DNA of 64,000 nucleotides from Nematostella vectensis (Eukaryota; Cnidaria; Anthozoa; Actiniaria; Edwardsiidae): positions 3,997,203 to 4,061,202 of the forward strand of contig NC_064037.1 of assembly GCF_932526225.1 (NCBI RefSeq). Direction: 5' to 3'. Positions 1 through 12,200 of the stretch are shown here, one piece after another. Under the pieces are notes generated by a model. That model saw nothing but the letters and a program-made list of their open reading frames with translations, had not been told where the DNA came from and did no database searches. Numbering within the stretch: the stretch's first letter is position 1; every line of letters begins with the position of its first letter. The position numbers and the translations under genes are program-made.

Positions 1-240
1 AGACTTTGGGAGGAATAAGGCAGGTCTAGCGGTTAGGTCAGAACTTTGGAGAAATAAGGTAGGTCCAGCGGTTGGGTCAGACCTTCGAGAAATAAGGTAG
101 GTCCAGCGGTTGGGTCAGACCTTTGGAGAAATAAGGTAGGTCTAGCGGTTAGGTCAGACCTTTGGAGAAATAAGGTAGGTCTAGCGGTTAGGTCAGAACT
201 TTGGAGAAATAAGATAAGTCTAGTGGTTGGGTCAGACCTT
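1..240. repeat. 39-bp minisatellite, about 6 copies, continuing off the left edge
   Basis: Copies are spaced 38-39 bp (gaaataagg at 51, 89, 128, 167, 206). The array lies in the myosin intron after exon 258-328 and begins about 17 bp inside the donor at 257. Confidence 0.9.
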
Positions 241-257
241 ACGACGATTCAACATAC

Positions 258-3200
258 CTTGATAGTTTCACCAACGGAGAACAGTTTCTTGATGTGAAGA
301 TTCGCCTTCTGGGATTCCAGCTCAAGATCTAAATATCACACACATAAACTTATAAAACTAAAAACTGAATACAGTCAACTCCACACTAACGGACACACAC
401 TCGTAATCGGACAGCTATAATAACAGACACCTTAATAAATTCCTCATTTACACATTGAGGTAATCTATGTGTCTATAGCGTATCAAAGCGTAAGCGAACA
501 AAAAAGCATTTAAATTTGTAACAATTGGAATTTTTCTTCTTACACCTACCGAGTCTGTTCTTTATGAAAGGGTCAGCGACGCTTTCTGGGTAACTGGCCT
601 TCTTGTCCTTGAAGAGCTCACTTGCCAACAGTTTCAGCTGCAGCTAGAATGAACGATAGGACGGAGGCATATCAATCATTATTATAGGCAATGCCATATT
701 TCGTGAGTTCTTCCTAGATACTGCCGTACCTCATGTGCATACGAAAAGTAGGGGAATTAAAGATAAAAATGATACTTTTACAGAGTGCGACAAGGAGGCC
801 CGTAGCTCATACTGCCGCACCAAGAATCTTTTGTGTATAAGGGCGTAGAAATACTGCATGTGACCTTGGGGTGAGTAAGGTAATTGACCTTGTAATTGGG
901 GGGAAGGGCGTATGATGGTGTGGGGGGTAGGGCGTATGATGGTGTGGGGGGTAGGGCGTATGATGGTGTGGGGGGTAGGGCGTATGATGGTGTGGGGGGA
1001 AGGGTATATGATGGTGTGGGGGCAAGGGCGTATGATGGTGTGGGGGAAAGGGCGTATGATGGTGTGGGGGGAAGGGAGTATGATGGTTTGGGGGGTAGGG
1101 CGTATGATGGTGTGGGGGGAAGGGCGTATGATGGTGTGGGGGGAAGGGCGTATGATGGTGTGGGGGGAAGGGCGTATGATGGTGTGGGGTCTAGGGCGTG
1201 TAACGGTGGGGGTAGGGTGTGTGACAGTAGATGGAGTGGATAGGGGGTAATAGCTACCTGTTCCTTCCGTTCTTCGGTAATGCCGCGCACGTACTGCCGT
1301 ACCAAGTACCTTGTGTGTATATGGTGGATTAGCGCAGAGGCCTGGAAAAACCACCATACAATTCACCAACAATATTGTTTTCTTTGTTTTGCAATTTTTA
1401 GATCGTCGTAAAGACACATTACTGCTAATTCCGGTCGCATATTCTAAATTTACCGTTGTTTTACTCACAAAAAGTTAAAAACTTGATATCGCGTTTTTTA
1501 TGACGAAAAGCGTAGTCTGGCTGTATCTGAATTTTCCCGCCAATGCACATAACTCACCTCGGTAAGGGCCGCGGGGGGCTTGGGCCAACTCTTGTCAAGG
1601 ACGTTCTTTGGCAAATTTCTCTTAATCGTCAAAAGGTAGGCCATGCGAACATAGGCTAGGTACTAAACAAGGATAACATGTTAGACAGAGGACCAAACAT
1701 GCGAACATAGGCTAAGTACTAAACAAGGATGACATGTTAGACAGAGGAACAAACATGCGAACATAGGCTAGGTACTAAACAAAGATGATATGTTAGACAG
1801 AGGAACAAACATGCGAACATAGGCTAGGTACTAAACAAGGATGATGTTAGACAGAGGAACAAACATGCGAACATAGGCTAGGTACTAAACAAGGATGACA
1901 TGTTAGACAGAGGAACAAACATGCGAACATAGGCTAGGTACTAAACAAGGATGACATGTTAGACAGAGGAACAAACATGCGAACATAGGCTAGGTACTAA
2001 ACAAGGATGATGTTAGACAGAGGAACAAACATGCGAACATAGGCTAGGTACTAAACAAAGATGACATGTTAGACAGAGGAACAAACATGCGAACATAGGC
2101 TAGGTACTAAAAATGATGACATGTTAGACAGAGGAACAAACATGCGAACATAGGCTAGGTACTAAACAAGGATGACATGTTAGACAGAGGAACAAACATG
2201 CGAACATAGGCTAGGTACTAAACAAGGATGATATGTTAGACAGAGGAACAAACATGCGAACATGGGCTAGGTACTAAACAAGGATGATGTTAGACAGAGG
2301 AACAAACATGCGAACATAGACTAGGTACTAAACAAGGATGATGTTAGACAGAGGAACAAACATGCGAACATAGGCTAGGTACTAAACAAGGATGATATGT
2401 TAGACAGAGGAACAAACATGCGAACATAGACTAGGTACTAAACAAGGATGATGTTAGACAAAGGAACTAACAAGGCACAGATAAAAGAGACTAGAAAAAC
2501 GTTAACATTTTCGCTTACTCCCTCGTTGTCCTCATTCCGGGGCTGATCGCGGGTAATGAATCCCTTGATTAGCCTAAGAAAAAAAGCTTGGTCAGAATTT
2601 GATCTCACAAAACCAAAAAGGTGGACAGAACAAGTGATCTCAGCAGCGTGTTCGTATACTCTTGATTACGCGACCTGCAAATCTTGCGCGTACCTTTGAT
2701 TGGGCGCGTAATTTTTTCCCTAGTTTAACACGACAAATCTTGCAACAGCGGGGGACAACGTTTCTTGGAATGTCAAGCAACATTTTCTTGCCAAAAACTA
2801 CGAACATTTTCGTGTGCTATATGTTTATTTTTATAGGCTAAGAAACATATCGCACGCTACATGTAAGTAGCTTTGCCAGGTCGGTTTTTTTTCGTAATAT
2901 AATATTCAAATCCTTTGTCGGCCCACTTATCACGCGAGTTTGTGTGCGCTAATTCTGCTCAGTATGTCTTACTACAGTCTTCGGTCTTTTGCGTATCCCT
3001 GTACTTATAAGGCTTTATCGTGTAACATCTATCACACACGTGACACGGTCTTTCGGCCACTCACTTGCGGATAAGCTTGGCTGCATTGCGCCTGCGCGCT
3101 AGTAACCGCTGGGCACACAGTCTGCGCCAGTGCGTGGCGAGGGTAATGGCTGCCATTCGCAGTCGGGTGAATTTAAGTCGTGCGTTGAATCCACGGAATT

Positions 3201-6200
3201 GCGTCTGGATAACCGTAGCTGTGAGAAGCAATCAGAAACTCAGCCTATAATTCAAAGTTCAGTGTATTTCATTATCTCCCCTTACCACGTGATGTACACC
3301 CCCTTGCCCCGTGATATATCCCACATTATCACGTGATCTTTCCTGCCTTAACACCTGAAAGTCTTTCACGTGCTTTGTGTTGCCTTACCTAGATAGTTCT
3401 TTCTGGCTTGAAATAAGTCCTCTGTTGTGAACAGCGTTTGGGGAAAACGGATGAAAATCTTGGATCTGAGGTGCAAACAAAGCATAGTGCCACTTGGAAG
3501 AAAATAAATGACAAAAGAAATCCCGACAGGGTTTTTACCGCGTGAATGCTTTTGTCTAATCTTAAGGAAGTCCGAACAAACTAACATTATCAAAACTAAT
3601 AACAGGATGGGGTATACTATTACTGTACTCACACTCCTAGCTTGTAGTCATCTTCCTTGTAACCAAGGTGTTGACAGATCTCCTGTACCCCTTCTTTGGG
3701 TTTGCCTTCAAACATAAACACGTTATAAGAACATGCACGTTTTCATGCTTGCATTAAAAAACACTATAATTAAACACTTTAATCAGCTACCAACAAACAT
3801 CAGTCGAAGAGAGAAAGAATTTTGTCTCATCTGATAATAATTCGCGGTCAATTTAATATTTTCACTAAATTCTTTGAAAACAAACAGCAAGGCAACTGTG
3901 TAACAGTTAAACACACCCCGCATTACCAGATTTGGTGGAACTCGACCTGGCGGGGATTGGTCACTTGGTCTGAAATTGCAGAGGACATAGAGACTTCCTC
4001 CATCCTAAAGACATAGAGACTTTCTCCATCCTGAAGGCATTGAGACTTCCACCATCCTAAAGACATAAATGTCTTATGGGTAGGGGAAGTTGATATGTGT
4101 TTAGGGTGGAGGAAATCTCTATGTCTTTAGGGTGGAGGAAGTCTCTATGTCTTCAGGGTGGAGGAAGTCTCTATGTCTTTAGGGTGGAGGAAGTCTCTAT
4201 GTCTTTAGGGTGGAGGAAGTCTCTATGTCTTTTGGGTGGAGGAAGTCTTAACGTCTTTAGGATGGAGGAAGTCTATGTCTTTATGGTGGAGGAAGTCTCT
4301 ATTTCTTTAGGGTGGAGGAAATCTCTATGTCTTTAGGGTGGAGGAAGTCTATGTCTTTAGGGTGGAGGAAATCTCTATGTCTTCAGGGTGGAGGAAGTCT
4401 CTATGTCTTTAGGGTGGAGGAAGTCTATGTCTTTAGGGTGGAGGAAGTCCCTATGTCTTTAGGGTGGAGGAAATCTCTATGTCTTTAGGGTGGAGGAAGT
4501 CTATGTCTTTAGGGTGGAGGAAATCTCTATGTCTTCAGGGTGGAGGAAGTCTTAACGTCTTTAGGGTGGAGGAAGTCTCTATGTCTTTTGGGTGGAGGAA
4601 GTCTTAACGTCTTTAGGATGGAGGAAGTCTATGTCTTTATGGTGGAGGAAGTCTATGTCTTTAGGGTGGAGGAAGTCCCTATGTCTTTAGGGTGGAGGAA
4701 GTCCCTATGTCTTTATGGTGGAGGAAGTCTATGTCTTTAGGGTGGAGGAAGTCCCTATGTCTTTAGGGTGGAGGAAATCTCTATGTCTTTAGGGTGGAGG
4801 AAGTCTATGTCTTTAGGGTGGAGGAAATCTCTATGTCTTCAGGGTGGAGGAAATCTCTATGTCTTTAGGGTGGAGGAAGTCTCTATGTCTTCAGGGTGGT
4901 GGAAGTCTCTATGTCTTTAGGGTGGAGGAAGTCTCTATGTCTTTTGGGTGGAGGAAGTCTTAACGTCTTTAGGATGGAGGAAGTCTATGTCTTTATGGTG
5001 GAGGAAGTCTATGTCTTTATGGTGGAGGAAGTCTCTCTGTCTTTAGGGTGGAGGTAGTCTCTATGTCTTAATGGTGGAGGAAGTCTATGTCTTTATGGTG
5101 GAGGAAGTCTCTATGTCTTGAGGGTGGAGGAAGTCTCTATGTCTTTAGGGTGGAGGAAGTCTCTATGTCTTTAGGGTGGAGGAAGTCTCTATGTCTTTAG
5201 GGTGGAGGAAGTCTCTATGTCTTTAGGGTGGAGGAAGTCTCTACGTCTTGAGGGTGGAGGAAGTCTTTATGTCTTTATGGTGGAGGAAGTCTATGTCTTT
5301 ATGGTGGAGGAAGTCTCTCTGTCTTTAGGGTGGAGGTAGTCTCTATGTCTTAATGGTGGAGGAAGTCTATGTCTTTATGGTGGAGGAAGTCTCTATGTCT
5401 TCAGGGTGGAGGAAGTCTCTATGTCTTTAGGGTGGAGGAAGTCTCTATGTCTTTAGGGTGGAGGAAGTCTCTACGTCTTGAGGGTGGAGGAAGTCTTTAT
5501 GTCTTTATGGTGGAGGAAGTCTATGTCTTTATGGTGGAGGAAGTCTCTATTTCTTTAGGGTGAGGGAAGTCTCTATGTCTTATGGGTAGGGGAAGTTGAT
5601 ATGTGTTAAGGGTGGAGGAAATCTTTATGTGTTTAGGTTGGGGGAAGTCTATGTCTTTAGGTTGGGGGAAGTCTCTGTGTCTTTAGGGTGGAGAAAGTCT
5701 CTATGTCTTTAGGATGGTGGAAGTCTCTATGTCTTCAGGGTGTAGAAAGTCTCTATGTCTTGAGGGTGGAGGAAGTCTCTATGTCTTTAGGGTGGGGGAA
5801 GTCTCTATGTCTTCAGGGTGGAGAAAGTCTCTATGTCTTCAGGGTGGAGGAAGTCTCTATGTCTTTAGGGTGGAGGAAGTCTCTATGTCTTTAGGGTGGA
5901 GGAAGTCTCTATGTCTTTTGGGTGGAGGAAGTCTTAACGTCTTTAGGATGGAGGAAGTCTATGTCTTTATGGTGGAGGAAGTCTATGTCTTTATGGTGGA
6001 GGAAGTCTCTCTGTCTTTAGGGTGGAGGTAGTCTCTATGTCTTAATGGTGGAGGAAGTCTATGTCTTTATGGTGGAGGAAGTCTCTATGTCTTCAGGGTG
6101 GAGGAAGTCTCTATGTCTTTAGGGTGGAGGAAGTCTCTATGTCTTTAGGGTGGAGGAAGTCTCTATGTCTTCAGGGTGGTGGAAGTCTCTATGTCTTTAG

Positions 6201-9200
6201 GGTGGAGGAAGTCTCTATGTCTTTTGGGTGGAGGAAGTCTTAACGTCTTTAGGATGGAGGAAGTCTATGTCTTTATGGTGGAGGAAGTCTATGTCTTTAT
6301 GGTGGAGGAAGTCTCTCTGTCTTTAGGGTGGAGGTAGTCTCTATGTCTTAATGGTGGAGGAAGTCTATGTCTTTATGGTGGAGGAAGTCTTTATGTCTTG
6401 AGGGTGGAGGAAGTCTCTATGTCTTTAGGGTGGAGGAAGTCTCTATGTCTTTAGGGTGGAGGAAGTCTCTATGTCTTTAGGGTGGAGGAAGTCTCTATGT
6501 CTTTAGGGTGGAGGAAGTCTCTACGTCTTGAGGGTGGAGGAAGTCTTTATGTCTTTATGGTGGAGGAAGTCTATGTCTTTATGGTGGAGGAAGTCTCTAT
6601 TTCTTTAGGGTGAGGGAAGTCTCTATGTCTTGTGGGTAGGGGAAGTTGATATGTGTTAAGGGTGGAGGAAATCTTTATGTGTTTAGGTTGGGGGAAGTCT
6701 ATGTCTTTAGGTTGGGGGAAGTCTCTGTGTCTTTAGGGTGGAGAAAGTCTCTATGTCTTTAGGATGGTGGAAGTCTCTATGTCTTCAGGGTGTAGAAAGT
6801 CTCTATGTCTTGAGGGTGGAGGAAGTCTCTATGTCTTTAGGGTGGGGGAAGTCTCTATGTCTTCAGGGTGGAGAAAGTCTCTATGTCTTCAGGGTGGAGG
6901 AAGTCTCTATGTCTTTAGGGTGGAGGAAGTCTCTATGTCTTTAGGGTGGAGGAAGTCTCTATGTCTTTTGGGTGGAGGAAGTCTTAACGTCTTTAGGATG
7001 GAGGAAGTCTATGTCTATATGGTGGAGGAAGTCTATGTCTTTATGGTGGAGGAAGTCTCTCTGTCTTTTGGGTGGAGGTAGTCTCTATGTCTTAATGGTG
7101 GAGGAAGTCTATGTCTTTATGGTGGAGGAAGTCTCTATGTCTTCAGGGTGGAGGAAGTCTCTATGTCTTTAGGGTGGAGGAAGTCTCTATGTCTTTAGGG
7201 TGGAGGAAGTCTCTATGTCTTCAGGGTGGTGGAAGTCTCTATGTCTTTAGGGTGGAGGAAGTCTCTATGTCTTTTGGGTGGAGGAAGTCTTAACGTCTTT
7301 AGGATGGAGGAAGTCTATGTCTTTATGGTGGAGGAAGTCTATGTCTTTATGGTGGAGGAAGTCTCTCTGTCTTTAGGGTGGAGGTAGTCTCTATGTCTTA
7401 ATGGTGGAGGAAGTCTATGTCTTTATGGTGGAGGAAGTCTCTATGTCTTGAGGGTGGAGGAAGTCTCTATGTCTTTAGGGTGGAGGAAGTCTCTATGTCT
7501 TTAGGGTGGAGGAAGTCTCTATGTCTTTAGGGTGGAGGAAGTCTCTATGTCTTTAGGGTGGAGGAAGTCTCTACGTCTTGAGGGTGGAGGAAGTCTTTAT
7601 GTCTTTATGGTGGAGGAAGTCTATGTCTTTATGGTGGAGGAAGTCTCTCTGTCTTTAGGGTGGAGGTAGTCTCTATGTCTTAATGGTGGAGGAAGTCTAT
7701 GTCTTTATGGTGGAGGAAGTCTCTATGTCTTCAGGGTGGAGGAAGTCTCTATGTCTTTAGGGTGGAGGAAGTCTCTATGTCTTTAGGGTGGAGGAAGTCT
7801 CTACGTCTTGAGGGTGGAGGAAGTCTTTATGTCTTTATGGTGGAGGAAGTCTATGTCTTTATGGTGGAGGAAGTCTCTATTTCTTTAGGGTGAGGGAAGT
7901 CTCTATGTCTTATGGGTAGGGGAAGTTGATATGTGTTAAGGGTGGAGGAAATCTTTATGTGTTTAGGTTGGGGGAAGTCTATGTCTTTAGGTTGGGGGAA
8001 GTCTCTGTGTCTTTAGGGTGGAGAAAGTCTCTATGTCTTTAGGATGGTGGAAGTCTCTATGTCTTCAGGGTGTAGAAAGTCTCTATGTCTTGAGGGTGGA
8101 GGAAGTCTCTATGTCTTTAGGGTGGGGGAAGTCTCTATGTCTTCAGGGTGGAGAAAGTCTCTATGTCTTCAGGGTGGAGGAAGTCTCTATGTCTTTAGGG
8201 TGGAGGAAGTCTCTATGTCTTTAGGGTGGAGGAAGTCTCTATGTCTTTTGGGTGGAGGAAGTCTTAACGTCTTTAGGATGGAGGAAGTCTATGTCTTTAT
8301 GGTGGAGGAAGTCTATGTCTTTATGGTGGAGGAAGTCTCTCTGTCTTTAGGGTGGAGGTAGTCTCTATGTCTTAATGGTGGAGGAAGTCTATGTCTTTAT
8401 GGTGGAGGAAGTCTCTATGTCTTCAGGGTGGAGGAAGTCTCTATGTCTTTAGGGTGGAGGAAGTCTCTATGTCTTTAGGGTGGAGGAAGTCTCTATGTCT
8501 TCAGGGTGGTGGAAGTCTCTATGTCTTTAGGGTGGAGGAAGTCTCTATGTCTTTTGGGTGGAGGAAGTCTTAACGTCTTTAGGATGGAGGAAGTCTATGT
8601 CTTTATGGTGGAGGAAGTCTATGTCTTTATGGTGGAGGAAGTCTCTCTGTCTTTAGGGTGGAGGTAGTCTCTATGTCTTAATGGTGGAGGAAGTCTATGT
8701 CTTTATGGTGGAGGAAGTCTTTATGTCTTGAGGGTGGAGGAAGTCTCTATGTCTTTAGGGTGGAGGAAGTCTCTATGTCTTTAGGGTGGAGGAAGTCTCT
8801 ATGTCTTTAGGGTGGAGGAAGTCTCTATGTCTTTAGGGTGGAGGAAGTCTCTACGTCTTGAGGGTGGAGGAAGTCTTTATGTCTTTATGGTGGAGGAAGT
8901 CTATGTCTTTATGGTGGAGGAAGTCTCTATTTCTTTAGGGTGAGGGAAGTCTCTATGTCTTATGGGTAGGGGAAGTTGATATGTGTTAAGGGTGGAGGAA
9001 ATCTTTATGTGTTTAGGTTGGGGGAAGTCTATGTCTTTAGGTTGGGGGAAGTCTCTGTGTCTTTAGGGTGGAGAAAGTCTCTATGTCTTTAGGATGGTGG
9101 AAGTCTCTATGTCTTCAGGGTGTAGAAAGTCTCTATGTCTTGAGGGTGGAGGAAGTCTCTATGTCTTTAGGGTGGGGGAAGTCTCTATGTCTTCAGGGTG

Positions 9201-12200
9201 GAGAAAGTCTCTATGTCTTTATGGTGGAGGAAGTCTCTATGTCTTTAGGGTGGGGGAAGTCTCTATGTCTTTAGGGTGGAGGAAGTCTCTATGTCTTCAG
9301 GGTGGAGGAAGTCTCTATGTCTTCAGGGTGGAGGAAGTCTCTATGTCTTTAGGGTGGGGGAAGTCTCTATGTCTTTAGGGTGGAGGAAGTCTCTATGTCT
9401 TCAGGGTGGAGGAAGTCTCTATGTCTTCAGGGTGGAGGAAGTCTCTATGTCTTTATGGTGGAGGAAGTCTCTATGTCTTTAGGGTGGGGGAAGTCTCTAT
9501 GTCTTTAGGGTGGAGGAAGTCTCTATGTCTTCAGGGTGGAGGAAGTCTCTATGTCTTCAGGGTGGAGGAAGTCTCTATGTCTTTATGGTGGAGGAAGTCT
9601 CTATTTCTTTAGGGTAAGGGAAGTCTTTATGTCTTATGGGTAGGGGAAGTTGATATGTTTTTAGGGTGGAGGAAATCTTTATGTGTTTAGGTTGGGGGAA
9701 GTCTATGTCTTTAGGTTGGGGGAAGTCTCTATGTCTTTAGGGTGGGGGGAAGTCTCTATGTCTTTAGGATGGTGGAAGTCTCTATGTCTTGAGGGTGTAG
9801 AAAGTCTCTATGTCTTGAGGGTGGAGGAAGTCTCTATGTCTTTATGGTGGAGGAAGTCTCTATGTCTTTATGGTGGAGGAAGTCTCTATTTCTTTAGGGT
9901 GGAGGAAGTCTCTGTGTCTTTAGGGTGGAGAAAGTCTCTATGTCTTTAGGGTGGAGGAAGTCTCTACGTCTTTAGGGTGGGGTAAGTCTTCAGGGAGGGG
10001 AAGTCTCTGGCTTTAGGGGCAAGGAAGTCTCTATGTCTTTAAGGTAGGGGAAGTCTTCAGGGAGGGGAAGTCTCTGGCTTTAGGGTGGAGGAAGTGACTA
10101 TTTCTTTAGGGTGGAGGAAGTCTCATGTCTTTAGGGTGGAGGAAGTCTCTATGTCTTCAGGGAGGAGTCTCTATATAGAGTTGAGTTTTACTTCACTGTT
10201 CGACCTACCTCGCCAGTTGGGCCAGGTTGAAGGACACAAGCATTTGTACCTGTCAGAGATTAAATATTAAACCCTTAAGTCTAAGCAACAGGTGATAATC
10301 TCGTTTATGCGAAAACGTTTACTGACTATCATGATCGACTGACCTATTGAGGAAGAAAGTTAATGGTCGCCTGTACGCAAAGCCAGCCCGCTTGACGCGC
10401 AGATTCTCCATCAAACCCAGATATTGCACCTGATGGCGGATCAATCGCTCGTCGAACCGGCCTGACAGTAAACAGAAACTCTAGTTTACATGTCTCCACA
10501 ATACTTCAATCTTTAGCATAACGAGTGCATTTGATAATGATCATCAACATCACCAAAACATCATCATTATCAATATCAACATCATCACCATGACAACTAT
10601 CACGATTATTGATATTCACCACCTCCGCCATCATGAACACCAAAAAAGAAGATCAAAACATGCCTTTCATTTCTAAATAAAACAGCCGTAATTCCAACGG
10701 CTTTTGCAATAAGGAAACATGCATCATTTGATAATTTAAATCCATTAAGTTACAATTAGATACATAGACTAACAACTCGACGCACTTATGCTTTCGACTC
10801 TCCTCGCGGCCTTGGCGTTTTCTAAAATTGATCACAGAGCAACAGCATCTACTCCATCAATTTTTATAATGTGGAAATTGTTAGTATTAAGGCTTACTCG
10901 ATCTCTTATGTTCGTTGGGTTTGATGCAGCGTACGTAGGACGGCTCTTTACTCATCAGAATCGTCATCAGATGGCTTAGACTTGTCTTGAACTGAGTAGC
11001 CGCCTGCAATAAAACAAACCTCGGAATCTAGCCCAGTCATCGATTCATCGCGAAGAAGGCCAATCACGCCGCTTTTTTAAGCTTCTGCACATAACGAGTT
11101 ACCCAAAGAATCAATTTCCATCGGCTAAGTCAAGCAAGTAACTGATAAATTTTTAATAAAATATCATTTAATAAAGTATCAAACTTTAACCGTGTATGTT
11201 TATTGTAAAGCTTTCTTGCAAATGAACCATTGTATTTTCAATTGTAAGCAATAACAAAGGAGTGGTCGATACGAATTCTTTAAGTTTTGTTTTTATTACC
11301 GTGTCCGGTCGCTTGAGCGATTGCATCTCGGACTTGGGGAACATCTCGGACAGAATCAGGTTAGTGCTTTGGCACATAGCCTGTAATGGAACAGTAATAC
11401 AAGTTACACTTGCTATCAACAGCAACAACAATGACACTCAATCATCAGCAATGACACTAGTTATTGCCAACAACAACAATAACCCTCAAGCCACCCACTC
11501 ATGACACACTTATGACAACCACTCATGTCACCCACTTACGTCAAACACTCACGTCACCGACTCATGTCACCCACTCATGTCACCCACTCATGTCACCCAC
11601 TCATGTCACTCACTCATGCCACACACTCATGACACACTCATGTCACACTCATGTCACACACTCATGTCACACACTCATGACACACTCATGTCACACACTC
11701 ATGTCACACACTCATGTCACCCACTTACGTCACTGACTCATGTCACCCACTCATGTCACCCATTCACGTCACTCACTCATGTTACCCACTCACGTCACCC
11801 ACTCACGTCACCCACTCACGTCACCCATACTCATGTCACCCACTCACGTCACCCATACTCATGTCACCCACTCACGTCACCCATACTCATGTCACCCACT
11901 CATGTTACTCACTCACGTCACCCATTCACGTCACTCACTCATGTTACCCACTCACTTCACCCATACTCATGTCACCCTTTCATGTCACCCTTTCATGTCA
12001 CCCACCCATGTCACCCACTCATGTCACCCACTCATGTCACCCTCAAGTCACCCACTCATGTCATCCACTCACGTCTCCCACTCATGTCACCCACTCACGT
12101 CACCCACTCACGTCACCCACTCATGTCATCCACTCACATCACCCACTCATGTCATCCACTCTATTACCCACTCATGTCACCCACTCATGTCACCCACTCA

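Larger units (their letters stand above)
258..1662 (-). other. MYO1: Myosin exons 24-27: post-neck and start of TH1 tail
   Basis: Residues 781-898. Exon 24 (1558-1662) encodes [18 protein letters not shown], exon 25 (1258-1341) encodes [18 protein letters not shown], exon 26 (550-643) encodes [19 protein letters not shown], and exon 27 (258-328) encodes a further 23 residues ending FSVGETIK. The ASELFKxKKASYP motif is typical of the tail start of short-tailed class I myosins, whose TH1 domain binds acidic phospholipids. The rest of TH1 is beyond the left edge. Exon 24 has its acceptor inside a 56-bp tandem array, and arrays begin just after the donors of exons 25 and 27. Confidence 0.92.

Noticed and set aside
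4097-9949. Many short plus-strand frames of a repeated Val/Glu/Ser/Leu pattern
   Set aside because: All are translations of the 26-bp minisatellite units.
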